Shown here in pieces: positions 1 through 7,800 of a stretch of 11,769 nucleotides of DNA. The stretch's first letter is position 1, and the number at the start of each line of letters is the position of its first letter. Source of the DNA: Campylobacterota bacterium (GTDB lineage Bacteria; Campylobacterota; Campylobacteria; Campylobacterales; SZUA-545). The translations under genes and the position numbers were made by a program. The DNA is taken from assembly GCA_030836705.1 (NCBI GenBank), contig JAUPLZ010000381.1, forward strand, positions 1 to 11,769. Direction: 5' to 3'. The notes below the pieces were generated by a model that saw only the letters and a list, made by a program, of their open reading frames with translations, did not search any database and was not told the DNA's origin.

Positions 1-387
1 ACACCAAAAAACCAAAAGACTCTTTTAAATCAAGACGATATGAAAAAAATAACACTTCAAGCCAGCTGTATTGAGTGCGCAAGCTGCTATAGCATATGCC
101 CTGTTACAAAAGTAAATCAAGAATTCCTAGGACCGTTTATTCTTACAAAAACCCTAAGATATGCACTTGACAAAAGAGAGAGTGACGAAAAATCAAAAAT
201 CGATGCTATTCAATCAAACGGCGTATGGGATTGCATACTTTGCGGCGATTGTGCTACAGTGTGCCCCCAAGGGATTAACTCAAAGATGGACATCTCTATT
301 TTGCAGACAAAAAGCTTACATTTTGGTTACCAAAATCCACATTTCGCTCAATTTTCTTTTGGCTTTGGCGGTTTTAATAGCTTTTAG
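1..387 (+). CDS. Succinate dehydrogenase/fumarate reductase iron-sulfur subunit, C-terminal part (5' end outside window)
   Basis: The frame is open from base 1, giving 128 visible residues. The ATG at 40 is an internal methionine, not the start. Two ferredoxin-type cysteine motifs are visible: CIECASCYSICP (from base 67) and CILCGDCATVCP (from base 232). Between them lies the EFLGP...NGVWDC segment typical of FrdB/SdhB C-terminal domains. The N-terminal [2Fe-2S] domain should lie upstream of the window. The subunit passes electrons between the flavoprotein and the quinone-reactive subunit at the membrane. Classical SdhB/FrdB has CxxxxxCxxxCP in the second motif and binds [3Fe-4S]. Here an extra cysteine gives CxxCxxCxxxCP, which suggests a second [4Fe-4S], as in non-classical (SdhE-type) enzymes and methylmenaquinol:fumarate reductases. 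The Gly/Phe-rich tail ends at TAG 385-387. No sdhE-like gene follows; leuC starts 87 bases later. Confidence 0.85.
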   Translation, partial: TPKNQKTLLNQDDMKKITLQASCIECASCYSICPVTKVNQEFLGPFILTKTLRYALDKRESDEKSKIDAIQSNGVWDCILCGDCATVCPQGINSKMDISILQTKSLHFGYQNPHFAQFSFGFGGFNSF

Positions 388-474
388 CCAAAAAACCCTT
401 TAAACAAGCGTCATTACATCAGTTTTCTTATGTTAGACTATCTCATATTAATAATTTTTCTAGGATAGTTAACA

Positions 475-1740
475 ATGGGACAAACAATAACAGAAAAAAT
501 ATTTTCTGATCATGCAGGCAAGCCTGTGTATGCGGGCGATATCGTAAAATGCACTGTCGATATGACAATCGGCAATGATATTACAACTCCAATATCTATA
601 AAAGCTTTTAAAGAGAGCAAAGCAAAAAAACTGGCAAATCCGGATGGTTTTTCTATCGTATTAGACCACTTTATTCCGGCAAAGGATATAGCAAGTGCAA
701 ATCAGGCAAAAATAAGCCGTGAATTTGCATATGAACACAATCTAAAAAACTTTTTTGATGAAAAAGACATGGGAATAGAACACGCTCTTTTACCTGAAAA
801 AGGGCTTGTTGTTTCAGGTGATGTGATAATCGGTGCCGATTCACACACTTGTACGCACGGAGCGCTTGGGGCTTTTGCTACAGGCATGGGAAGTACAGAC
901 CTTGCATATGCAATGATTACAGGCAAAAACTGGTTTAAAGTCCCAGAAACCATCAAAGTGGTTTTTAGCGGGAAGCCGAACGAGAATGTAACAGGAAAAG
1001 ATCTGATTCTTGAAGTAATAAGACAAATAGGCGTAAGCGGAGCGCTTTATAAAGCTCTTGAGTTTACGGGCGATACCATAAATTCACTTTCTATGGATGA
1101 TAGATTTAGTCTTTGCAACATGGCAATAGAAGCCGGTGCAAAAAACGGCATAATTGCAGCGGATAGCATAACAAAAGAGTTTTTTAAAGACAAAAAACTA
1201 GCTAGAGAGCCAAAATATTTCTATTCAGACAGCGATGCAAAATATTGTGAAGTTTTAAATATCGATGTCTCAGAACTAGAGCCTGTAATCGCCTATCCGT
1301 TTCTTCCGTCAAACGGAAAGCCGCTTTCGCAAGCAGTAAAAGATGATATAAAAATTGACCAAGTCTTCATAGGAAGCTGTACAAACGGGAGACTTAGCGA
1401 TTTAAGAATTGCGGCAAGTATTTTAAAGGGCAAAAAAGTAGCAAATCATACAAGATTAATAATCACTCCTGCTACTCAAAAAATATCCATGCAAGCAATG
1501 AAAGAGGGACTTGTGGATATTTTTATAGAAGCAGGGGCTGTGTTTAGCAATCCAACTTGCGGCGCTTGTCTTGGCGGATATATGGGTATTTTAGGCGAAA
1601 ACGAAAAGTGCGTATCCACAACAAATAGAAACTTTGTCGGACGAATGGGCGATAGAACAAGCGAGGTTTATCTAGCTAACTCAGCTGTTGCAGCAGCTAG
1701 CGCCGTTGCCGGAAAAATAGCAAACCCTAAGGATATCTGA
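475..1740 (+). CDS. leuC: 3-isopropylmalate dehydratase large subunit (LeuC, short 420-residue type)
   Basis: Large subunit of isopropylmalate isomerase, which interconverts 2- and 3-isopropylmalate in leucine synthesis and needs the small subunit LeuD. The 421 residues match the compact bacterial/archaeal LeuC family. The [4Fe-4S] ligands are Cys302 (GSCTNGR), Cys362 and Cys365 (NPTCGACLGG). The GADSHTCTHGALGAFATGMGSTD region and the NRNFVGRMG substrate-binding segment are intact. The start is ATG 475 with AGGA at 462-465. The 87 bases upstream are AT-rich with a possible -10 (TATTAATAAT around 446-455) but no convincing -35, so a promoter there is only possible. The next gene starts 8 bases after the stop, and its ribosome binding site overlaps the leuC stop codon, so translation is probably coupled. 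No leuD is in the window. Homoaconitase or dimethylmalate dehydratase are family alternatives, but leucine synthesis is the simplest reading. Confidence 0.93.
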   Translation: MGQTITEKIFSDHAGKPVYAGDIVKCTVDMTIGNDITTPISIKAFKESKAKKLANPDGFSIVLDHFIPAKDIASANQAKISREFAYEHNLKNFFDEKDMGIEHALLPEKGLVVSGDVIIGADSHTCTHGALGAFATGMGSTDLAYAMITGKNWFKVPETIKVVFSGKPNENVTGKDLILEVIRQIGVSGALYKALEFTGDTINSLSMDDRFSLCNMAIEAGAKNGIIAADSITKEFFKDKKLAREPKYFYSDSDAKYCEVLNIDVSELEPVIAYPFLPSNGKPLSQAVKDDIKIDQVFIGSCTNGRLSDLRIAASILKGKKVANHTRLIITPATQKISMQAMKEGLVDIFIEAGAVFSNPTCGACLGGYMGILGENEKCVSTTNRNFVGRMGDRTSEVYLANSAVAAASAVAGKIANPKDI

Positions 1741-1748
1741 GGAAAAAA

Positions 1749-2489
1749 ATGAGCGAGGGGCTAAAAAATATAAAAATTCTATATGTAGAAGATGATCTAA
1801 GTGTAAGAAGCGCCCTTTCTGCGATAATAAAAAGAAGAGTTGAAACTTTAATAACAGCAGAGGATGGAGAGGATGGATATAAAAAATATCTCGAACATCT
1901 TCCTGATATTATTATAACTGATATCAAAATGCCGATTATGGACGGCATTGAGATGTCAAAAAAAATAAGAGAACACTCAAAAAATATACCAATCATAATC
2001 ACAACAGCATTTAGCGATACAGAGTTTTTACTAGAAGCCATAAACACCGGTATAAATAGATTCGTCCTAAAGCCGGTTGATTCAAGAAAGCTTTTTGAAT
2101 CATTAGAAAGAGCAGCAAAGGAAATAACATACGAAGCTAAACTTGAAAAAAGCCATGCCGAATTATCAAAAAACCTAAAAATACTCACCGAGTACAAAAA
2201 TGCGGTTGAAGCCGGTGCTATGGCATCCATAACCGACCCAAAAGGCATAATAATATCTGTAAATGATGAATTTTGCGACTTTACGGGATACTCTAAAGAT
2301 GAATTAATAGGAAAAACCCATGAAATCATCAGGCACAAAGATTTTAATCTAGAAACCGAAAAAAAGATAGCGCAAGCCAAAGAAAAAAAAGAGATATTTA
2401 AAGGTCTTTTAAAAGGTAGAAAAAAAGCGGTGAGGATTTTTATGTCAATCTTACCATCATTCCAATACTTGACGAAAATCATACCGTAG
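1749..2489 (+). CDS. Response regulator receiver plus truncated PAS (first frame of the split signalling gene)
   Basis: A 246-residue frame. Residues 7-125 are a receiver domain with the acidic pair Asp15/Asp16 (VEDD), phosphoacceptor Asp58 (TDIKMP), Thr86 and Lys108 (LKPVD), so phosphorylation by a histidine kinase is expected. Residues 125-150 are a charged helical linker. A PAS domain begins near 150 (DPKGIIISVNDEFCDFTGYS) and includes GKTHEIIRHKD, a sequence common in redox or energy-sensing PAS domains of Campylobacterota. After about residue 226 the reading (AVRIFMSILPSF...) no longer resembles PAS, because the true continuation is in the -1 frame. If translated alone, this gives a receiver with half a PAS and no output domain. 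No cognate histidine kinase gene lies beside it. Confidence 0.75.
   Translation: MSEGLKNIKILYVEDDLSVRSALSAIIKRRVETLITAEDGEDGYKKYLEHLPDIIITDIKMPIMDGIEMSKKIREHSKNIPIIITTAFSDTEFLLEAINTGINRFVLKPVDSRKLFESLERAAKEITYEAKLEKSHAELSKNLKILTEYKNAVEAGAMASITDPKGIIISVNDEFCDFTGYSKDELIGKTHEIIRHKDFNLETEKKIAQAKEKKEIFKGLLKGRKKAVRIFMSILPSFQYLTKIIP
2420..2426 (+). other. A7 slippery tract at the frameshift junction
   Basis: Seven consecutive A, read in the upstream frame as ag-A AAA AAA gcg. This matches the X XXY YYZ form of -1 slippery heptamers. After a -1 slip the next codons are AGC GGT GAG GAT (S-G-E-D), exactly where the PAS homology continues. A run of seven A can also support polymerase slippage or replication slippage. 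Purine-rich AAAGG stretches lie upstream at about 2400-2404 and 2412-2416, but I see no strong stem-loop just downstream. Whether the site is used, or is an assembly error of one A, cannot be told from sequence alone. Confidence 0.55.
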
Positions 2490-2515
2490 TTGAATATGTA
2501 GAACTTAGAAATAAT

Positions 2516-3733
2516 GTGACAGGTCTTATCAGACAAATATATACAGACCCGTTAACAGGCTATCCAAATAGGTCAGCGCTTATAAAAGATATAGAAAAAT
2601 TTCACGATGTATTGCTTTACCTTATCAACATTGATTCTTTTAAAGATATAAATGATTTTTACGGAAATATCGCCGGCGATGATATGCTTATTCAGATTAC
2701 TCATTTTCTAGATAGCTTTGTAAAGAAAAATATAGAAGATGGGATTTTATATAAACTATCAGGCGATGAGTATGGAATACTTTTACAAAAAAGAGGCGAC
2801 GGTCACGAGCTTGCAAAAAAATTAAATGATGCTTTTGAAAAAAAAGATTTTTACATCAATGATACCGACATAAAATTAAATGTATCAATCGGATATAGTT
2901 TTACAAACAAAAATTTAATAGCAAATGCCGATATGGCATTAAAATACGCAAAAACAAATAGAATCGATAGAGCGTGTTTTGAAGATGTCTCATTTGTAGC
3001 TAACGATCACGAAAAAAATATAACTTGTACAAAAAAATTAAAAAATGCGATTATGAATGATGATATTCTGCCTTTTTTTCAGCCTATTATTGATAACTTG
3101 AGCGGAAAAATAGTCAAATATGAAGCGCTTATAAGAATGAAAGATGAAGATAAAATATTAACTCCTTTTTATTTTCTTGAAACATCAATTAAAGCAAAGC
3201 AATATCACAAGCTTACAAGAATAATGATAGACAAAAGCTTTGAGTATTTTAAAGATAAGGAATGCGGTTTTTCTATAAATATATCTGCTTCCGATATATT
3301 AAGAAGTGAAACAAAAGATTATCTTATAAATAAAATAAAAGAGTTTAATATCGGAAACAAACTTACGATTGAAATATTAGAATCAGAAGAGTTTGAAAAA
3401 CATGACGAAATAGAGAGTTTTATACAAGAGATTAAATCGCACGGGTGCTTGATAGCTATTGACGACTTTGGTAGCGGTTACTCAAACTTTCAATACATTA
3501 TAAATTTAAAAGTGGATTTTATAAAAATAGACGGCTCTTTAATAAAAAATATCATAGTGGACGAAAACTCCAGAGTAGTAGTACAAACCATAGCCAATAT
3601 TGCAAAAGAGTTAAAAGTCAAGACAGTTGCAGAATTTGTTCACTCAAAAGAGGTGCAAAATAAAATATTAGAAATCGGTATCGACTATTCACAAGGTTAT
3701 TATTTTGGAGAACCTAAGCCAACTATAATATAA
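2516..3733 (+). CDS. GGDEF-EAL domain protein, probable c-di-GMP phosphodiesterase (second frame of the split gene)
   Basis: A 405-residue frame if started at GTG 2516, but that codon is inside the PAS-GGDEF linker and has no clear ribosome site, so it is unlikely to be a native start. The GGDEF domain (about 8-155) has DPLTGYPNR, Asp40 in INIDSFKDIND, and SGDEY (82-86) in place of GGDEF. There is no RxxD inhibitory site, so cyclase activity is doubtful. The EAL domain (about 175-402) keeps every catalytic signature: EAL 203-205, Asn255, Glu287, Asp316-Asp317 in DDFGSGYS, Lys337, Glu373 and Gln393 in QGY. It therefore should hydrolyse c-di-GMP to pGpG, with the degenerate GGDEF perhaps binding GTP as a regulator. 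Loss of the receiver and PAS through the frameshift would remove control by phosphorylation and ligand. Confidence 0.8.
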   Translation: MTGLIRQIYTDPLTGYPNRSALIKDIEKFHDVLLYLINIDSFKDINDFYGNIAGDDMLIQITHFLDSFVKKNIEDGILYKLSGDEYGILLQKRGDGHELAKKLNDAFEKKDFYINDTDIKLNVSIGYSFTNKNLIANADMALKYAKTNRIDRACFEDVSFVANDHEKNITCTKKLKNAIMNDDILPFFQPIIDNLSGKIVKYEALIRMKDEDKILTPFYFLETSIKAKQYHKLTRIMIDKSFEYFKDKECGFSINISASDILRSETKDYLINKIKEFNIGNKLTIEILESEEFEKHDEIESFIQEIKSHGCLIAIDDFGSGYSNFQYIINLKVDFIKIDGSLIKNIIVDENSRVVVQTIANIAKELKVKTVAEFVHSKEVQNKILEIGIDYSQGYYFGEPKPTII

Positions 3734-3773
3734 ATTTCAGTAAAAATCACACAAACAAAGGTAGGAAATAAAA

Positions 3774-4811
3774 ATGATTTTAGTAATGAATGTGGGCGCT
3801 ACAAATGAAGAGATTCAAAAAACAGCACAACAAATAGAAACTTGGGGACATACTACAAATATTGCAAGAGGCGATATTCAAACGGTTATTGGAATAATCG
3901 GGGACAAAAGCGATCTTTTAGGAAAGCCGTTGGCTGCCTTGCCGGGAGTTATGAAAGTGTTAGAAGTGTCATCTTCGTATAAAAGAGTTAGTAGACAATT
4001 TCATCCAAAGGACACAATTGTTGATGTAAACGGCGTAAAATTAGGCGGTGGACACAAATGCGTAATAGCAGGACCCTGTTCTGTTGACACCGAAGAGTAT
4101 ACGCTGCAAATAGCAAAAGCTGTTAAAAAAGCCGGTGCTACTATGCTAAGAGGCGGTGCATTTAAGCCAAGAACAAGCCCTTATGCATTTCAAGGACACG
4201 GCGAAGATGGTCTAAAAATCCTTGATACTGCCAGAAAAGAGACAGGACTTCCAATAGTAACTGAGCTTATGAGTCTTGATCAAGTCGATGTCGTCTATAA
4301 GTATGCAGATGTTATACAAATCGGCGCAAGAAACATGCAAAACTTTAATCTTTTAAAAGAGATTGGCAAATTAGGCAAGCCTGTAATTCTTAAAAACGGC
4401 ATAGCGAGCAAAGCAGAAGAACACCTAATGAGTGCAGAGTACATAATGGCTGGTGGCTTAAATGATGTTATTTTGTGTTTAAGAGGAGTGAGAACCTATG
4501 AAAATGCATTTAGAAACTGCCTTGATGTGGCACTTGTTACATATTTACAAAAAGAGTCTCATCTGCCTGTAATAGTTGATTCTAGCCACTCAGTAGGCAA
4601 GAGAGAGTATGTAATGCCGGTAGCTTATGCAGGAATGGCAATAGGGGCTGATGGATTGATACTAGAAGTACATCCAAACCCAAGCTGCGCACTAAGCGAC
4701 GGCGAACAAGCACTACTTCCAAGAGACTTTGAATACCTAATGGAAAATCTAAAAAAGATTACTCCATGGAATCAAAGAGAGTGGAAAGAATTAGACAAAA
4801 AACCTCTTTAA
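3774..4811 (+). CDS. aroF: 3-deoxy-7-phosphoheptulonate (DAHP) synthase, type I-beta
   Basis: Condenses phosphoenolpyruvate and erythrose 4-phosphate to DAHP, the first step of the shikimate pathway. The 345 residues match the Thermotoga/Bacillus I-beta class. Residues 1-65 form the ferredoxin-like (ACT-like) N-terminal domain that gives feedback control in Thermotoga; the TIM barrel follows. Metal ligands are Cys102 (AGPCSVD), His272 (DSSHSVG), Glu298 (EVHP) and Asp309 (ALSDG). These fall at the same numbers as I remember for the T. maritima enzyme. RGGAFKPRTSPYAFQG, QIGARNM and Arg237 serve substrate binding. One deviation: the usual ILCERG motif reads ILCLRG, with Leu236 for Glu. The start ATG 3774 has AGGA at 3763-3766. 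The gene lies 40 bases after the signalling gene and ends just before a terminator, so it is probably last in the unit. The symbol is sometimes given as aroG or aroA in this class. Confidence 0.93.
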   Translation: MILVMNVGATNEEIQKTAQQIETWGHTTNIARGDIQTVIGIIGDKSDLLGKPLAALPGVMKVLEVSSSYKRVSRQFHPKDTIVDVNGVKLGGGHKCVIAGPCSVDTEEYTLQIAKAVKKAGATMLRGGAFKPRTSPYAFQGHGEDGLKILDTARKETGLPIVTELMSLDQVDVVYKYADVIQIGARNMQNFNLLKEIGKLGKPVILKNGIASKAEEHLMSAEYIMAGGLNDVILCLRGVRTYENAFRNCLDVALVTYLQKESHLPVIVDSSHSVGKREYVMPVAYAGMAIGADGLILEVHPNPSCALSDGEQALLPRDFEYLMENLKKITPWNQREWKELDKKPL

Positions 4812-4822
4812 CCGATGCCATG

Positions 4823-4854
4823 CACCAAAACGAACAAGTCCGTTTTGGTGTTTT
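4823..4854 (+). terminator. Rho-independent terminator after aroF
   Basis: A perfect 10-bp stem CACCAAAACG (4823-4832) and CGTTTTGGTG (4841-4850) with an 8-base loop is followed by TTTT (4851-4854). It starts 11 bases after the aroF stop. The T run overlaps the stop codon (4853-4855) of the converging - strand gene. Read on the - strand the stem has no T run behind it, so it should mainly terminate the + strand unit. Confidence 0.85.
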
Positions 4855-7800
4855 ACGGCTTGGTGAATGACTGCTCGCTATCTATTAGATTAAGCGGATA
4901 CATTGTGGCATTTGTATCATTTGCTCCAGAAGCCGGAAAAACCCCATAATACAATTTCTCATCAACAGAGTGATAAATATAAAAAACATCTCCTACATAA
5001 TCAGGCGCATAAGTTATTATGCCAAGCTGTCCGACCGTAGCATTATCATCAGAAAGATAAGCGGTAGCAGGAACCGAAGAGTCTATCGTGACATTTCTTG
5101 GATAGTATGCCATAACTAGGTTTGTATTGTTTGAGGTTGTATCATTATCATCTACTCTTAACTGAACACCGCTGTCTATCGGGTCGCCGTTACCGTCAAC
5201 CCAATCATAATGTGAGGTTCCGGTAGTATTAAAAGCTACAGGCTCGCTATCATAATCAGTTCTAACCACATCCGTATCTGCTAAAATATGCGTTCCCTTA
5301 TGAACAGGCGCATAAAACACCCTTCTCATATTAGACCACAAATCATCATCATTTGCCACAATAACTCTAAAGTCATAGTACGGCTTTGAAGCGGTTGCAT
5401 ACATAACCTCATCACTACTTGCCGGATTAAATATATAATCTCCGGCATAAGTAGAAAGCTCATCCGATGAAACTATTAAATTTATATTATGATGAGCAGA
5501 ATAATCTGAAATATTTCCGTCAAATATCTTTATAGTACTTCCGCCAGAAACAGAAATAGTCAAATAATCAACATTTGTCGTTGGATGCAAAAGATGCCCG
5601 ACTGTCGGCACTTCAGGTTTTATCGCATTAAATGTCGAAATATCGTAAGTGTATCTATTGTTTAATCCGTCATAAACTCTAACTTGCATCGCCTTATTAA
5701 GCGACGGGTATTCTCTAACAAAAAGCCCATCCGTTTCAAATGAATTTAAATTTGATGTAAAAACAGTAGAAATTCCTTCTCTATTTAATGCATTTTTTTT
5801 ACCGTCTATAATAAACTCGGCTCTATACACATTTCCAGAGGTTGAAGTATCAAGACCGTTTACCGTAACAGAAAGAGCTTTGTCAAAAAAGTTTGAAACC
5901 TCGCCTACTTCATATTTAGCATATGTAAAATTATTATCAAAATTCTGCTCGACGCCGCCGGAAATAGAAACACCGCTTATTGATATCGGGTTTGCTGTTT
6001 TTGTTGCCAAATAAACCCAATACCCTTTTGTTCTATCAAGCTTTTGAAGATTAAAATTATCAGAATTATTATAAAGCTGCGGATCCATAGTAAGGTCGGA
6101 ATTTTGCCATTGAATATAATTATCTTGCAAAACACCGGAAAAAATACTCTCAATCACTAACCCATCTGACGGCGCACTTAACTCTGCCAAATCATAAGCC
6201 GGCGAATCTATCGTATAGTCGTCCGTTTGAAATGCCATATATTTTAAATCCTCACTCAAGCAAAGAGTAGATTGCGGCACACCCTCAAAATTCGCACCGC
6301 TTGTTATGCTAGCTTCGGCTATCGTCCAGTTGGTAACATTTCCTTCGCTAAAATCAAAAATAGGAGCACTTGCTAAATCTTTTATTCTGAAAATATCTCT
6401 TACTGCACCCTTTGTGGAGTTGTTGTTTTCATAAAAATCAATATTAAATTGACTGGAATTTGCAGCCTCAAGAATAGAAATATCCCTATAGGTATCAGAT
6501 GTAATCATCAAAAGACTATTGTTTTTATCAACAACATAAGCGCTTACTTTTGTCGATGCTTCTATTGCATTTATATTTGCTACCGTTGTGTCTATATTTG
6601 CGGCAGTTGAAAATGTCACCAATGAAACACCGCTTGAAATATAAGCTGTTTCGGCAACACCTGAAGAAGAAAATTGATAAGTCTTTGCAAAAGTTGCATC
6701 TTTTACTAAAAATCTATCCGTAGCGGACAAAATCACACTATCGCCAACCCCGTCAAAATCACTATCAAAAGCAACAACTCCGGCTATACCGTCTATAGTA
6801 AGATTATTAGTCATCTCAATCTCTATCGCCAAAGCGATATCGGCGATATTGTTTTCTGCCGAAATATCAATATCAAATGCGCTCTTGCCGACATATGTAA
6901 CCTCTAGCTTGCCTTTTCTTTTGCCATTATTTGGCAAATCAAGAAGCGCTTCTTTATTGATTTTAAGTGCCAGCATGTATTCATCTAACTGTTGCGAAGT
7001 CAGCATTGTGTAATCAGCGTTTGCATCCATTTGTGTTAACGATTGATAAAAAGAGGTAGTTAAATCATCGTTTGCAATTGATTTAAAAAGATTTTGCGTT
7101 GCCGCCGTCGCATTAACCTCTATGTTTTCATCTGAAACCAAAACGATTCCGTTTGACGGATAAGAGGCGGGATAAGCTCTAATACTCCAGTGGCTTGTGC
7201 CGTTCATATCCAAAACCTGCGCATAGTTGTTGATGTAAGCACTTACTTTTATGTTGCTATTTGAAATATTTGTAGGCACCTTGATAATATCATTTATAAA
7301 AATACTTCTCCTTATAGCAAGTCCGCTTGTGTTATAGGCGTTTTCATCTATAAAAATCGCACTTGAATTATCTATAAGATATGAGTCGTTAAACGAAAGC
7401 ATATTCCATTTTCTATCCGCTAGACTATCATATGTAGCGCTTGAAAGTATCTTGCCCTCGCCCAAAATCATTCCGGGAGCTATTGAATCCTCTGAATCAA
7501 TTTTAACCCAATAAGCCTGCCCTGCTTCAAGCTCTAAAAAATCATTTACACTACTGTCAGATCTATAGACGCTCCAAATCTGATCGCCGCTATTCCACTT
7601 AAAAATAGTCAAATTTGCATCCGGAAATGCGCTCAAAAGACTCATTTGTGCGCCAGTAACATCAAAATTATCCAAATCTGTTATATCGTTGTCGGAAATA
7701 TTCATATCAAAAATATCGCTTATTTTTGTGTACTCTTTGGTGCTGTTCATTAGAAGCACTTGCGGATTATCATATGTTGAAGCGGAAGAAAATGTGCCTT

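Larger units (their letters stand above)
1749..3733 (+). pseudogene. Frameshifted REC-PAS-GGDEF-EAL cyclic-di-GMP signalling gene (whole locus)
   Basis: Two adjacent frames together encode one multidomain response regulator. The first frame runs from ATG 1749 and leaves the PAS domain abruptly at about 2427. From there the -1 frame carries on the PAS sequence (SGEDFYVNLTIIPILDENHT, then VVEYVELRNNVTGL) into GGDEF and EAL without a stop until TAA 3731-3733. The join falls in a run of seven A at 2420-2426. An eighth A, or a -1 slip over A AAA AAA, gives a continuous protein of about 661 residues. Predicted order: receiver 7-125, linker/coiled coil 125-150, PAS 150-265, GGDEF, EAL. Both sides keep good family motifs and no other damage is seen, so the break is recent, a sequencing error, or functional. 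The GAGGA ribosome site at 1739-1743 overlaps the leuC stop. aroF follows after 40 bases. Confidence 0.8.

Noticed and set aside
161..403. +2 frame over the iron-sulfur subunit ending in a hydrophobic stretch, suggesting a frameshift to a membrane tail
   Set aside because: The first frame keeps both cysteine motifs and a plausible Gly/Phe tail up to its own stop; the other frame has no family match.
475..1740. Aconitase or homoaconitase instead of LeuC
   Set aside because: The length of 421 residues and the GSCTNGR/NPTCGACLGG motifs fit the short LeuC family; aconitases are about twice as long. Homoaconitase has no supporting context here.
1727..2536. Long - strand open frame of 269 codons opposite the receiver-PAS region
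   Set aside because: It is the antisense shadow of a frame with clear receiver and PAS motifs; its translation is a low-complexity Phe/Ser/Ile-rich sequence with no family features or ribosome site.
4823..4854. Bidirectional terminator also serving the large - strand gene
   Set aside because: On the - strand the stem is not followed by T residues, so only + strand termination is supported; weak - strand use cannot be excluded.
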